From: Alistipes senegalensis JC50
Lineage (GTDB): Bacteria; Bacteroidota; Bacteroidia; Bacteroidales; Rikenellaceae
Assembly (NCBI RefSeq): GCF_025145645.1
Contig: NZ_CP102252.1
Location: 2,170,001-2,234,000, forward strand
Reading direction: 5' to 3'
DNA length: 64,000 nt
In this document: positions 9,429 through 18,144 of the stretch, piece by piece
Layout of the letters: each line of letters opens with the position of its first letter
How positions within the stretch are numbered: the stretch's first letter is position 1
Program-made: the position numbers and the translations under genes
Notes under the pieces: model-generated
Databases searched by the model: none
What the model saw: the letters and a program-made list of their open reading frames with translations, nothing else
What the model was told of the DNA's origin: nothing

Positions 9429-9465
9429 GCCGGACGCCCCGCGAAGGGCGCCCGGCGGGTCCGGC
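9429..9465 (-). other. GC-rich stem-loop between susD and the DUF6259 gene
   Basis: GCCGGAC (9429-9435) pairs with GTCCGGC (9459-9465), with a further GCCC/GGGC inner pair. It lies in the 74-base gap between susD and the next gene of the operon. There is no U-run, so it may act as an mRNA stability or partial attenuation element rather than a full terminator. Confidence 0.4.
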
Positions 9466-9473
9466 TTTGTGAG

Positions 9474-11360
9474 TTAGTAACCCGGGTTGTTTTCCTTGAT
9501 GTTCTTCATGACCTGCATCGTGGTGGTCGGGAGAGGCCACAGATAGCTCTTCGGAGCCACGAACTTGCACTCGGCGAGAATCTGTGCGTAGGCGTTGCTG
9601 TTGAAGAAGTCGGCGGCGCCTTTGGCCACGGGGGCCATGAAATCGACGCATCCGTCCTCGTCCACCTGAGGCACGGCCCCGTGGAACCACATGTTGTTGT
9701 CGATATAGGCGCGCTGGAGCTTTTGGTCTTTCTTCGGCAGTCCGATCCAGGGGCGGTTGAGCACCTTCTCGGCGATGCGCCAGCGCCAGATGTCGTACAG
9801 GCGCAGGTTCTCGAAGGCGAACTCCATGCGGCGCTCGGTGCGCAGGATCGTGCGGAGCTTGTCCTGCGACCGCTCGGTGATGGCCGGATAGTCGGAGGTG
9901 GCCGTGACGGACGCCTTGTAGGCGCGGGCGCGGACCTGGTTCATGGCGTCGAGCACCGTGTCGTCGATCTCGTTCAGCTCGATCTTCGCCTCGGCGTACA
10001 TCAGCAGGACATCGGCGTAGCGCAGGATGAGCTTGTCGTTCTCGGGCTCGAACGGAGCCAGCCAGTCCTCATCGACGTGCTTTTTCAGCACCAGACCGTT
10101 GTAGGAGGCGTATTGGTTCGAGGTGCCCTGAATCTTGTAGGAGCGCGAGTCGTTGTTGACCACTTCCGCCCCTTCGCGCGAGCTGTACACCTTGTCCCGG
10201 TCGAAATGCGGGTCGAAGATCACGCCCAGATGCTGCGTGCCGTGCTCCACGATGGTATAGGTGCAGCGCGGGTCGCGGTGCTCGAACGGTTTGTGGGGGG
10301 CGTAGACCGTCGATTCGTCGATGGGCTTGCCCTGATCGTCGAGGAACGCGCAGAGGAGGTACCACGAAGGAAGGCAGGTCGTGCAGGTCGGGGCTCCCGA
10401 CAGACGGGGCAGTTTGGCCGTGCAAGCCTGACCGCCGAGATACTGGTATTTCGAGTCGTTCGACAGCGCTTTCGAGCGGGGAATGTTGAAGATGCCCTCG
10501 GGCGAGTGTTTCGTGGCGTTGCGGAACAGCTGTCCGAAATCCGAATGGAGGGTGTAGGCATTCAGCTGCATGCAGTTCCAGGCGGCGTCGCGGGCCTCCT
10601 TGAAGAGCTTCTCGGCTTCGGCCGGATCGTCGTCGCCGAAACCGCCCCGTTCGGTCGAGTCCCATTTGCGGATCGACGCGAAGTGGAGGGCGAAGCGGGC
10701 CTTCATGCCGTAGGCCGCGCCGCGCGTGGCGCGCTCGATCTCGCCTCCGTAGGATACGGGCAGGATCGGCGCTACGTCGTCGAACTCTTTGAGAATGTCG
10801 GGAAGAACGGTCCACATGTCGCTGCGGGTCAGTTCGTAGGCGCTCTCGCGGCCCTGCTCGGAGTCCATGTCCATATCTTCCGGAACCACGACGGGATCGC
10901 CGAAGTGGATCATGATGCGGGCGTAGAAGCAGGCGCGGTAGAAGCGGGCGTTGGCCATGATGCGGTCGTAGCGGGCCTGTTCGATCCGGCCTTCGTGCTT
11001 GCGGAGCTCGGTGATGATCTTGTTGCAGCGGTTGATGCCCGTGTAGGTGATGTCCCACATGCGGACCGAGAGCGGATAATCGGAGTTCACGCCGTCGATC
11101 AGGAAACGGCCCGGGGAGTTGCGGTTCTGCCCGTCGTCGGTCAGCATGTCCAGCTCGGTCTGGTTGCCGGAGGTCCATTCGTTGCGTTCCATGGGCCAGT
11201 AGGTGTGGTGGAGCAGGGCGTTGAGGTTCAGTTCGAACTGCTCGGCCGTCTGGAACCACGAGCCGCTGGCCGCCTTGTCCCTGGGCGAAAGGTCCAGGTC
11301 GCTGCACGAAACTGCCAGGCTGCCGGCCAGGGCGAATAATGCGATTTTAATGGTTTTCAT
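9474..11360 (-). CDS. SusD/RagB-family outer-membrane glycan-binding lipoprotein
   Basis: The 628-residue lipoprotein has a lipobox ending at Cys19 (LAVSC) followed by SDLDLSPRDKAASGSWF, the usual start of mature SusD. Tetratricopeptide-like helices run through the N-terminal half. The C-terminal half has the family pattern of LILRYADVLLMYAEAKIELNE, then RMEFAFENLRLYDIWRW and a C-terminal LWPLPTTTM stretch. SusD proteins sit on the cell surface over a SusC channel and capture a glycan. The gene follows susC by 25 bases and is clearly in one operon with it. The bound sugar is not visible in the sequence. Confidence 0.95.
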   Translation of the reverse strand: MKTIKIALFALAGSLAVSCSDLDLSPRDKAASGSWFQTAEQFELNLNALLHHTYWPMERNEWTSGNQTELDMLTDDGQNRNSPGRFLIDGVNSDYPLSVRMWDITYTGINRCNKIITELRKHEGRIEQARYDRIMANARFYRACFYARIMIHFGDPVVVPEDMDMDSEQGRESAYELTRSDMWTVLPDILKEFDDVAPILPVSYGGEIERATRGAAYGMKARFALHFASIRKWDSTERGGFGDDDPAEAEKLFKEARDAAWNCMQLNAYTLHSDFGQLFRNATKHSPEGIFNIPRSKALSNDSKYQYLGGQACTAKLPRLSGAPTCTTCLPSWYLLCAFLDDQGKPIDESTVYAPHKPFEHRDPRCTYTIVEHGTQHLGVIFDPHFDRDKVYSSREGAEVVNNDSRSYKIQGTSNQYASYNGLVLKKHVDEDWLAPFEPENDKLILRYADVLLMYAEAKIELNEIDDTVLDAMNQVRARAYKASVTATSDYPAITERSQDKLRTILRTERRMEFAFENLRLYDIWRWRIAEKVLNRPWIGLPKKDQKLQRAYIDNNMWFHGAVPQVDEDGCVDFMAPVAKGAADFFNSNAYAQILAECKFVAPKSYLWPLPTTTMQVMKNIKENNPGY

Positions 11361-11385
11361 ATGCTTTTCTCTCTTTGATGCGACG

Positions 11386-14300
11386 TTAGAATTTGAGCTG
11401 TGCGGAGAAGAGTACCGATTTGGTGATGGGATAGCCGGTGGTGCCGACCTCGGGGTCCCAGCCCTCGGGGAAGTGGCTGTGGGTGAAGAAGTCGGTGAGC
11501 GTCACGGCGAAGCGCAGGCTCTTGACGTGGATTTTGCTCATCCATTTCTGGGGCAGGGTGTAGCCCAGCGAGATGTTTTTCACGCGGAAGTAGGAGCCGT
11601 CGAAGAGCCAGTAGTCGGAGATCGCATAGTTGTTGTTCGCGCTGGCCCACGAATAACGCGGGTATTTGGCACGCTTGTTCTGTTCGATGGTGTTTTTACG
11701 GCTCCACGAATTCCCCCCCCCGATGTAGGTGGCGAAGTTATACCACTGACCGCGGAGCGGCTGCACCATCTCGTCCGTCAGATAGGAGTTGCGCTGGCCG
11801 ACGCCCTGGAACGTCAGGTTGAAGTCGATGCCGCGCCAGGCCAGATCGACCGAACCGCCGTAGTTGAAGTGCGGGAGCGAGGAGCCTAACACCCGGCGGT
11901 CGTAGTCCGTCGAGATGAGCGGATTGTTCGGGTCGCCGTCGCCGAAGTTCCGGTAGCGGATGTCGCCCGGGGAGACGTAGGAACCCATGGTCGCCGAATT
12001 CGCAACCTCTTCGGGGGTCTGGTAGAGGCCCTCGCTGACGTAGCCGTACCACGATTGGTATTCCTCGCCCTCGCGGATGATCTTGCCGTTCGAGATGACC
12101 TCCTTGTTGCCGATGTAGCCCATCTTCGAAACGTCGTCCGAAAGGTTGAACGTGAGTCCGTAGCTGAAATCGCCGATGTTGTCGCGCCAGCCGAGGGTGA
12201 TCTCCCAGCCTTTGGTGTTCATGTCGCCGATGTTGTCGTAGGGGTCCGAGAGTCCCATGATCGGGGCGATGGGGACTTGCAGGAGCATGTCGCGCGTCTT
12301 TTTGTAATACCAGTCGCCGGTCACCGACAGGCGGTTGCGGAACAGCGAGAGATCGACGCCCACGTCGAAGGTCGAGGTGGTCTCCCAGGTGATGTCCGTG
12401 ACGATGGCGGCGGCCTGCGCATAGCCCGACAGGCCCGTCAAGGTCGAACCTGCGTAGCCCATCGTGTGATTGTTGGCCAGCACGGCCTGATAGGGGTAGT
12501 AGCCCTTGATGCGCTCGTTGCCCAGCTCGCCGTAGGAGAGGCGCAGCTTGCCGTGGTCGAGGACCTTGCGGGCGCCCTCCATGAATTTCTCCTCGGTGAA
12601 GACCCAGCCCGCCGAGGCCGAGAGGAACGTGCCCCAGCGGCAGTCGGGCGCGAAGCGCGAGGAGCCGTCGCGGCGGATATTGCCCTGAACGTAGTATTTC
12701 GACTTGTAGTTGTACATCAGGCGGCCGAAATAGGAGCGGCGGGCCAGTTCGTTGATGTTCTTCGAGTTGGCCGTGACGCCGTCGGAGTTGCCGGCGTTCA
12801 GGTCGGGGATCAGCGAGTGGGCGTACGACGTGTTCTTGGCCACGATCGTACCCTCCTGATACCAGTAGTTCTCGTAACCGATCATGGCGCTGAAGTTGTG
12901 GTCCTCGCCGAAGGTGTGCCGGTAGTTGGCATAGACCTGCGTGGTGTGGGCGAAGGTGTCGCCGCGGTCCTCTTCGAGTTCCGTGGTCAGGGCGCTGCTG
13001 ATGTATTTCGAACTGGTGAGGCTCTCCTCCTGATAGCTGAAATAGGAGGTCTGGCGCTGGAAGTCCTTGATCTTGGTGTAGGAGAACTGGGGCGAGAAGA
13101 TGCCCGTGACGGTCAGTCCCTTGACGGGGGTGATGTCCAGCTGGAACTTGGCGTTGGCCAGGTACTTGTCGCTCTCCTTCTCGCCGGCCGACATCAGGGC
13201 TGCATAGGGGTTCACGCCGTCTTTGCCCGGGGCATAGCGGCCGTCGCTCCATTTGGCCTGATAGATGGGCGGGATGTAGCGCATGCGATCCGACGGCGAT
13301 GAATGGGGGTTGAGCTGATCCACGTAGCGCAGCGAAATGTCGGCCGAGGCTTTCATCCACTTGAATACCTGTATGTCGTTGTTCAGACGGGCCGTGTAGC
13401 GCTTCCACGAGAGGTTCTTGCGGAACAGGCCGTCCACGTCGTCGAAGCCCAGGCTCAGCACCGAGCTGCGCTTGTCGCCGCCCGACTGGATCGTCAGGCT
13501 GTGCGAATGGCGCACGCCCACGTCTTTGAGTATCAGATCCATCCAGTCTACGTTCGGATAGAGGTCCGGATTCTCCCGGTTGAGCATCGCGTAGTTCTCG
13601 ACGTATTCGCGGGAGTAGTCCTGATACCAGCCTCCCGAGGGCAGGTCGTTGTAGCGCAGTTCGTTGACCGCCGCCATGTAGTCGCTGGCGTTCATGTACT
13701 CGGGTTTCTGGGACTGGAAATCGAGTCCGAGCGTATAATTATAGGTGACGCTCGCGCCCGACTTGCCGGCCCGCTTGGTGGTGATCAGGATGACGCCCGC
13801 CGCGGCCTGAGAACCGTAGATCGAAGCCGATGCGGCGTCTTTCAGGACGGTGATGTTCTCGATGTCGTTGGGATTTACGTCGTCGATCGAGCCGGCTACG
13901 CCGTCGATCAGCACGTAGGGGTCGGACGCGCCGTCGGTCATCGAGGTGATGCCGCGGATGCGGATCGTGGCCGAGCCGCCCGGCGCCGAGTTGGTGCGGG
14001 TGACCGTCACGCCCGGCATGGCGCCCTGAAGGGCCTGCGAGATGGTCGGGGTCTGACGGTTGAGGATCGCTTCGCCTCCGATCGAGGAGAGCGACCCCGT
14101 CAGGTCCTTTTTCCGCATGGTGCCGTAGCCCACGACGACCACTTCGTCCATCGAGGTGCTCTCCTCCTGGAGCACGATGTCGAACGACGTGCGGCTGCCG
14201 ATGGGCAGGGTCTGGGACTTGTAGCCCAGGTAGGAGACGAGGAGCGACGCATCCGCGGCGGGCTTTTTGGCCAGCCGCAGGGAGAAGTTGCCCTGAGCGT

Positions 14301-14508
14301 CGGTCGTTACGCCCTGCTGGGTTCCCGAGAGAATGATGGTAGCGCCGGGAACCGGCTCCCCTTTCTCGGTCTTTACGCTTCCCTGAATGGTGAAGTTCTG
14401 GGCCGAAGCGTACGATGGCGAAAATAGAATCGCTGCCAGAAGCGCACAGAAAGCCGCGATCATCCGAAAATCGCACTTTCTTTGAAATTCATCGTAACTT
14501 TTTTTCAT
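11386..14508 (-). CDS. SusC/RagA-family TonB-linked outer-membrane channel
   Basis: The 1040-residue protein has a signal peptide ending near SYASAQ, a carboxypeptidase-D-like domain (IQGSVKTEKGEPVPGATIIL) and a TonB-box-like stretch (MDEVVVVGYGTMRKKDLTGS). A plug domain with LIDGVAGSIDDVNPNDIENITVLKDAAS follows, and then a long beta-barrel. It imports oligosaccharides with energy from TonB/ExbBD, paired with the SusD lipoprotein. The frame extends 15 codons upstream to 14553, but I chose the ATG at 14508 because MKKSYDEF leads directly into the signal. Its promoter lies at 14595-14625. A nine-G run on the coding strand (11713-11721) sits in the barrel near residue 930. Confidence 0.95.
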   Translation of the reverse strand: MKKSYDEFQRKCDFRMIAAFCALLAAILFSPSYASAQNFTIQGSVKTEKGEPVPGATIILSGTQQGVTTDAQGNFSLRLAKKPAADASLLVSYLGYKSQTLPIGSRTSFDIVLQEESTSMDEVVVVGYGTMRKKDLTGSLSSIGGEAILNRQTPTISQALQGAMPGVTVTRTNSAPGGSATIRIRGITSMTDGASDPYVLIDGVAGSIDDVNPNDIENITVLKDAASASIYGSQAAAGVILITTKRAGKSGASVTYNYTLGLDFQSQKPEYMNASDYMAAVNELRYNDLPSGGWYQDYSREYVENYAMLNRENPDLYPNVDWMDLILKDVGVRHSHSLTIQSGGDKRSSVLSLGFDDVDGLFRKNLSWKRYTARLNNDIQVFKWMKASADISLRYVDQLNPHSSPSDRMRYIPPIYQAKWSDGRYAPGKDGVNPYAALMSAGEKESDKYLANAKFQLDITPVKGLTVTGIFSPQFSYTKIKDFQRQTSYFSYQEESLTSSKYISSALTTELEEDRGDTFAHTTQVYANYRHTFGEDHNFSAMIGYENYWYQEGTIVAKNTSYAHSLIPDLNAGNSDGVTANSKNINELARRSYFGRLMYNYKSKYYVQGNIRRDGSSRFAPDCRWGTFLSASAGWVFTEEKFMEGARKVLDHGKLRLSYGELGNERIKGYYPYQAVLANNHTMGYAGSTLTGLSGYAQAAAIVTDITWETTSTFDVGVDLSLFRNRLSVTGDWYYKKTRDMLLQVPIAPIMGLSDPYDNIGDMNTKGWEITLGWRDNIGDFSYGLTFNLSDDVSKMGYIGNKEVISNGKIIREGEEYQSWYGYVSEGLYQTPEEVANSATMGSYVSPGDIRYRNFGDGDPNNPLISTDYDRRVLGSSLPHFNYGGSVDLAWRGIDFNLTFQGVGQRNSYLTDEMVQPLRGQWYNFATYIGGGNSWSRKNTIEQNKRAKYPRYSWASANNNYAISDYWLFDGSYFRVKNISLGYTLPQKWMSKIHVKSLRFAVTLTDFFTHSHFPEGWDPEVGTTGYPITKSVLFSAQLKF
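11713..11721 (-). repeat. G9 homopolymer inside susC
   Basis: Nine consecutive C on the plus strand are nine G on the coding strand, encoding Gly-Gly-Gly near residue 930 of SusC. A gain or loss of one base would cut the C-terminal barrel strands. Confidence 0.9.
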
Positions 14509-14525
14509 CTTTTTAGAATTAGTAG

Positions 14526-14533
14526 TATATTTG
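14526..14533 (+). promoter_or_regulatory. Possible -7 box for the divergent BACON/DUF5689 gene
   Basis: TATATTTG fits TAnnTTTG exactly on the plus strand, 220 bases before the ATG at 14753. No good TTTG was found 19-21 bases upstream, so this is a weak call. If used, its transcript would begin with the inverted-repeat region at 14538-14594. Confidence 0.35.
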
Positions 14534-14572
14534 CGCTGTACACCACACCACACAACAGATAAGACGGACGGA

Positions 14573-14592
14573 TTTAGTGTGGTTTAGTGTGG
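14573..14592. repeat. Two tandem copies of a 10-bp repeat in the susC leader
   Basis: TTTAGTGTGG occurs twice head-to-tail (14573-14582 and 14583-14592). The reverse complement of its core, CCACAC, recurs at about 14542-14553, so the early susC leader RNA could fold back on itself. Confidence 0.8.
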
Positions 14593-14594
14593 TA

Positions 14595-14625
14595 CAAAAA
14601 TAAACGTAATATTTGATATTCCAAA
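14595..14625 (-). promoter_or_regulatory. susC operon promoter
   Basis: On the minus strand TTTG (14625-14622), 19 bases, then TATTTTTG (14602-14595) fits the Bacteroidetes -33/-7 consensus exactly. Transcription would begin near 14588, giving a leader of about 80 nucleotides before the susC ATG at 14508. Confidence 0.75.
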
Positions 14626-14752
14626 GAAAAGACGATCTTTTTTGAATTTTTTCGCGGAATGTCACCAAAATGTAACGAGGACCGCCGGGCAGGAGAGGCT
14701 TATGCACTTCGTCCGGATTGTTGAAACCTTAAACGAACCTTTACTTACACTT

Positions 14753-17700
14753 ATGAAAAAGTACTTGTTATGGATATGCACGGCGGCGGCTCTGCTGGCT
14801 GCCGGGGCTTCCTGTTCCGACGACCCGGAAGTCGATAGCGTCGGCCGGGTAGGCATTCAGCAGGAGAGCCTGACCGCCGACGGAGCGGGCGAGGATCTGA
14901 CCCTCAACGTGACCAGCAACGCCTATTGGCGCATCAATTTCACCGATCCCGAGACCGGCGAGTCGGTTCGCTGGGTCACGGCCAGCGAGACCAGCGGCAT
15001 GGGCAACACCGCGGTGACGCTCAAAGTCGCCCGCAACCGTTCGACCAGCGCGCGCAGCACCTATGTCAATGTAATCACCGAATCGGAGTCCTCCGCGGTT
15101 TCGGTCCTGCTGTCGCAGAGCGCCGGCACGATCGGCGGCGGCGACGGGTACGATTTCCCGATCTCCCAGACGTTCGCTATCGACGCCGCCCTCGCGCTGG
15201 ACAATGCCTTTATCGAAGGGGCTGTCTGCTACTTCGACGACGGCATGATCCTGCGCCGGACGGGTTCTCCGACCGTGATGGAGTTCAGCACCAAGACCCA
15301 CACCAATCCCACGACGAACTGGTATTTCCAGCGGGGCGTCGTCATCGGGGAGTGGGAGACCGGCGATGCCCTCCAGCTCGAAATTCCGGTGAAGGAGGAG
15401 CTCTCGGGCGACCTGCGCTACTCCTACGGCAGCCGCCGCGACGGCACCCAGAGTGCCGGGCATGCCTGGGTCTTTGAGTGGAGCGCCGACGGTGAGAGCT
15501 GGACGAAGTTCGACGGCACTTGCTCCGGCGGAGTTTCGGACGCCGTCTGGAAGACGATCGACTTCACCATTCCGGCCGACAAGAAGATTCCGGCCGGCGG
15601 CAAGCTCTGGATTCGCCACCGCTGCACCGACGGCTCCAAGGCGAGCACCTCGGCCTCGAACCAGACCGTTGCTTATCAGAGCGCGTTCTGCATCACGAAG
15701 GCTTCGGCCGAGCCGACTGCGGTTCCGCCGATGAACAACGACAAAGTGGTCTTCTCGACCGGTTTCGACGACGTGATCGACGCCAAAGCCGCCTATATCG
15801 ACATCCCGCTCGACTTCATGTCGTCGTGGAACGACGGGGCCTATGCGCTGCCGCGCGAACAGTCCGGCATCGTGAATGTGGTCTCCTGCTGGAGCCGTCC
15901 GGGCTTCCTGCAAGTGGGCCGCGGCGACGAGGCTCTCATCACCCGCTACACGCAGGGAGCCTACACGATCAAACTGGCGTCGCGTTTCGAGGCGATGCGC
16001 ATTTCGAAGTGCGATCTCAAACTCACCTTCCTCGCTTCGGCGATGATCGACGCCTACGGCAAGCCGACCGATCCGGGCGTGGTCGTGAAGGCCGACGCCG
16101 AGAGCGGTGCGACGGTCGAAGGCGGCACGCTCGAAGGGGTGGCCGACAACGAGTTCAAGCCCTTTACGGTCTATGTGCGCAACGCGAAGCCCGAAACGGA
16201 GATCACCATCACGTCGGCCGACATGGCCTCCAGCACGGACGACGTGCGCTTCTTCCTCGACGACATCGTGCTCGAAGTCGAGGGCGAGCCGCAGCGTCCG
16301 AGCGCTGACGATCCCGTGAAGTCCGATATTTCGGCCGTCCGCGCCATGAAGGGCGCCGAAGCGGTGACGATCAGCGACAACTATTATATACAGGGCCGCG
16401 TGGTGGCCGTGGACAACGTTCCGGCCGGCTGCTTCGCCGTGCAGGATGCCGACGCCGGCATCTTCGTCGAACTGGCGGATCACGGCCTCGCCGTGGGCGA
16501 TCAGGTCGAGGTGGTCGTGAAGGATGCCCGGCTCGCTGCCGATGCCGACGGGCTGCTGGTGGTGACGCCGACGGCCGCCGATAAGGTAACCAAAACCGCG
16601 GCCGCTTCCGAAGTGCCCGCCGCACGGGCCGTCTCGGTGGCCGACCTGACGGCCGGGACCTACGAGGCGATGCTCGTCACGCTGCCCGAATCGCAGGTGA
16701 TCGACGCCGATCTGTCGAAGACCCTGGGCGGGAACGTCACGCTCGAACTGGAGGACAAGAGCACCTATACGATGAAGACCTATGCTTCGGCGTCGTTCGC
16801 TTCGACGGCGGTTCCGCAGAAGCGCGGCGTGGTGAAGGGACTCGCCGGGGCATCGTTCCTGCTGCCGACCTCCGCGGCCGATCTTGCGGCCATGACCGGA
16901 ACCCGTTTCGGCGAAGCCGTCTACGCCATTACGCCGATCTGCGGTATGCTCAAAATGTTGCTGGGCGGGACGCCGTCGATTTACAATGCGACATACGACG
17001 ATGCGAGCAAGACGGTGACTTATACGGATACGGGTTGCACGATCACCAAACTTGGTAATACGGATGTGGCGGGCAGCGGCCTGACTTGCAAATCGACTCC
17101 TTACGACGGCCGGTTCACGACCAACGGCTGGGGTGGCGATAACTGGCAGGATAATGCCCTGCTTTTCAAAATCAAGGCTACTTCGGTGCTGAAAGGCAAT
17201 CTGCGGTTCGGTTTCGGCCTCTTTGCGGCTTCGACGGCTCTGGTTCCCCATAATTACAAAATCGAATGGAGCCCGAACAATACGACTTGGTACGGCGATA
17301 TGGATGTACGCCAAGGTCCCTATACCGAATCCGGCGATAATAAGTTCTCCATTCCGACTCAAGCTAACAACGGCGCCTATAAGATGGCATTCTTCAATAT
17401 TCCGGATGACATGGCGATAGCCGAGAACGGCTATCTTTATATCCGCATCAGTCAGGCCGATACGGAATGCCACAAGACGGGCGCCACGATCAGCACGAGC
17501 GGTGAATTGCAGTTCCAGCATGCGTTCTATCTTACAACCAACGAGAAGCGCGCCTATCACACTTCGACGCTGCCGTCGGGTGAAAACGTGCTGTTGACCG
17601 AGGGCTTCGACGATGCTTTCTACGGACATGACTATTTCATTCCGACCTGGCAGATGAGCGCCAGTTCCAATGTCCCCAATGTATATACCGCTCCGGAGGG

Positions 17701-18121
17701 TTGGAATGTGACGCTGGCTTATGAACTCCCGGGATATATTCGTCTGGGCAGCAGCGCTGCGACGAGCGGAACTATTACCACTCCGGCTTTGACGGCATTG
17801 GGCGATATTCCGGCTGACATTACCCTTACTTTCAAGATCGGTATCCATATGGGCGGATCCGCCTCCTATGCGCCCGATCCGACTACGCTGACCGTAACGG
17901 CCGAGGGTGCGGGCACAGCCGCTGAACCCGTTCACGAACTGGCTTCGTTGCCGGCGGAATGTAAACCCGCTACCGAAGCGGAGGCCAAAGCGATGGAGGA
18001 TGCCTATTATAAATGGTACCCTGTGACGGTGAAGGTTACGGGGGCTACGAAAGACACCAAGATTACGATCGGAGGTACGGGCCGCCATTATATCGACGAC
18101 ATCGTGATTACGAAGGACTAA
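14753..18121 (+). CDS. Modular BACON/DUF5689 surface lipoprotein with duplicated C-terminal modules
   Basis: The 1122-residue lipoprotein has its lipobox Cys at residue 21 (AAGASC). The order I see is a BACON-like domain (about 25-135), a beta-rich module A1 (about 140-325), a B1 module starting FSTGFDDVIDA and ending FFLDDIVLEVE (about 330-515), and a DUF5689 OB-fold-like domain (about 525-735). A second A2/B2 pair (about 740-1122) starts SIYNATYDD, has LLTEGFDDAF, and ends YIDDIVITKD. A1 and A2 share EWS-D-WY, IPADKKI/IPDDMAI and IRHR/IRIS patterns. Such proteins are likely surface glycan binders. The ATG at 14753 is chosen over 14642 because it starts the signal peptide. From about 16,980 on, codon use is clearly less GC-rich. 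Confidence 0.75.
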   Translation: MKKYLLWICTAAALLAAGASCSDDPEVDSVGRVGIQQESLTADGAGEDLTLNVTSNAYWRINFTDPETGESVRWVTASETSGMGNTAVTLKVARNRSTSARSTYVNVITESESSAVSVLLSQSAGTIGGGDGYDFPISQTFAIDAALALDNAFIEGAVCYFDDGMILRRTGSPTVMEFSTKTHTNPTTNWYFQRGVVIGEWETGDALQLEIPVKEELSGDLRYSYGSRRDGTQSAGHAWVFEWSADGESWTKFDGTCSGGVSDAVWKTIDFTIPADKKIPAGGKLWIRHRCTDGSKASTSASNQTVAYQSAFCITKASAEPTAVPPMNNDKVVFSTGFDDVIDAKAAYIDIPLDFMSSWNDGAYALPREQSGIVNVVSCWSRPGFLQVGRGDEALITRYTQGAYTIKLASRFEAMRISKCDLKLTFLASAMIDAYGKPTDPGVVVKADAESGATVEGGTLEGVADNEFKPFTVYVRNAKPETEITITSADMASSTDDVRFFLDDIVLEVEGEPQRPSADDPVKSDISAVRAMKGAEAVTISDNYYIQGRVVAVDNVPAGCFAVQDADAGIFVELADHGLAVGDQVEVVVKDARLAADADGLLVVTPTAADKVTKTAAASEVPAARAVSVADLTAGTYEAMLVTLPESQVIDADLSKTLGGNVTLELEDKSTYTMKTYASASFASTAVPQKRGVVKGLAGASFLLPTSAADLAAMTGTRFGEAVYAITPICGMLKMLLGGTPSIYNATYDDASKTVTYTDTGCTITKLGNTDVAGSGLTCKSTPYDGRFTTNGWGGDNWQDNALLFKIKATSVLKGNLRFGFGLFAASTALVPHNYKIEWSPNNTTWYGDMDVRQGPYTESGDNKFSIPTQANNGAYKMAFFNIPDDMAIAENGYLYIRISQADTECHKTGATISTSGELQFQHAFYLTTNEKRAYHTSTLPSGENVLLTEGFDDAFYGHDYFIPTWQMSASSNVPNVYTAPEGWNVTLAYELPGYIRLGSSAATSGTITTPALTALGDIPADITLTFKIGIHMGGSASYAPDPTTLTVTAEGAGTAAEPVHELASLPAECKPATEAEAKAMEDAYYKWYPVTVKVTGATKDTKITIGGTGRHYIDDIVITKD

Positions 18122-18144
18122 CCTGAATAACTATAAAAAAAACT

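Noticed and set aside
14642..14752. Earlier ATG for the BACON/DUF5689 lipoprotein
   Set aside because: The 37 extra residues are not signal-like. The ATG at 14753 starts a perfect lipoprotein signal.
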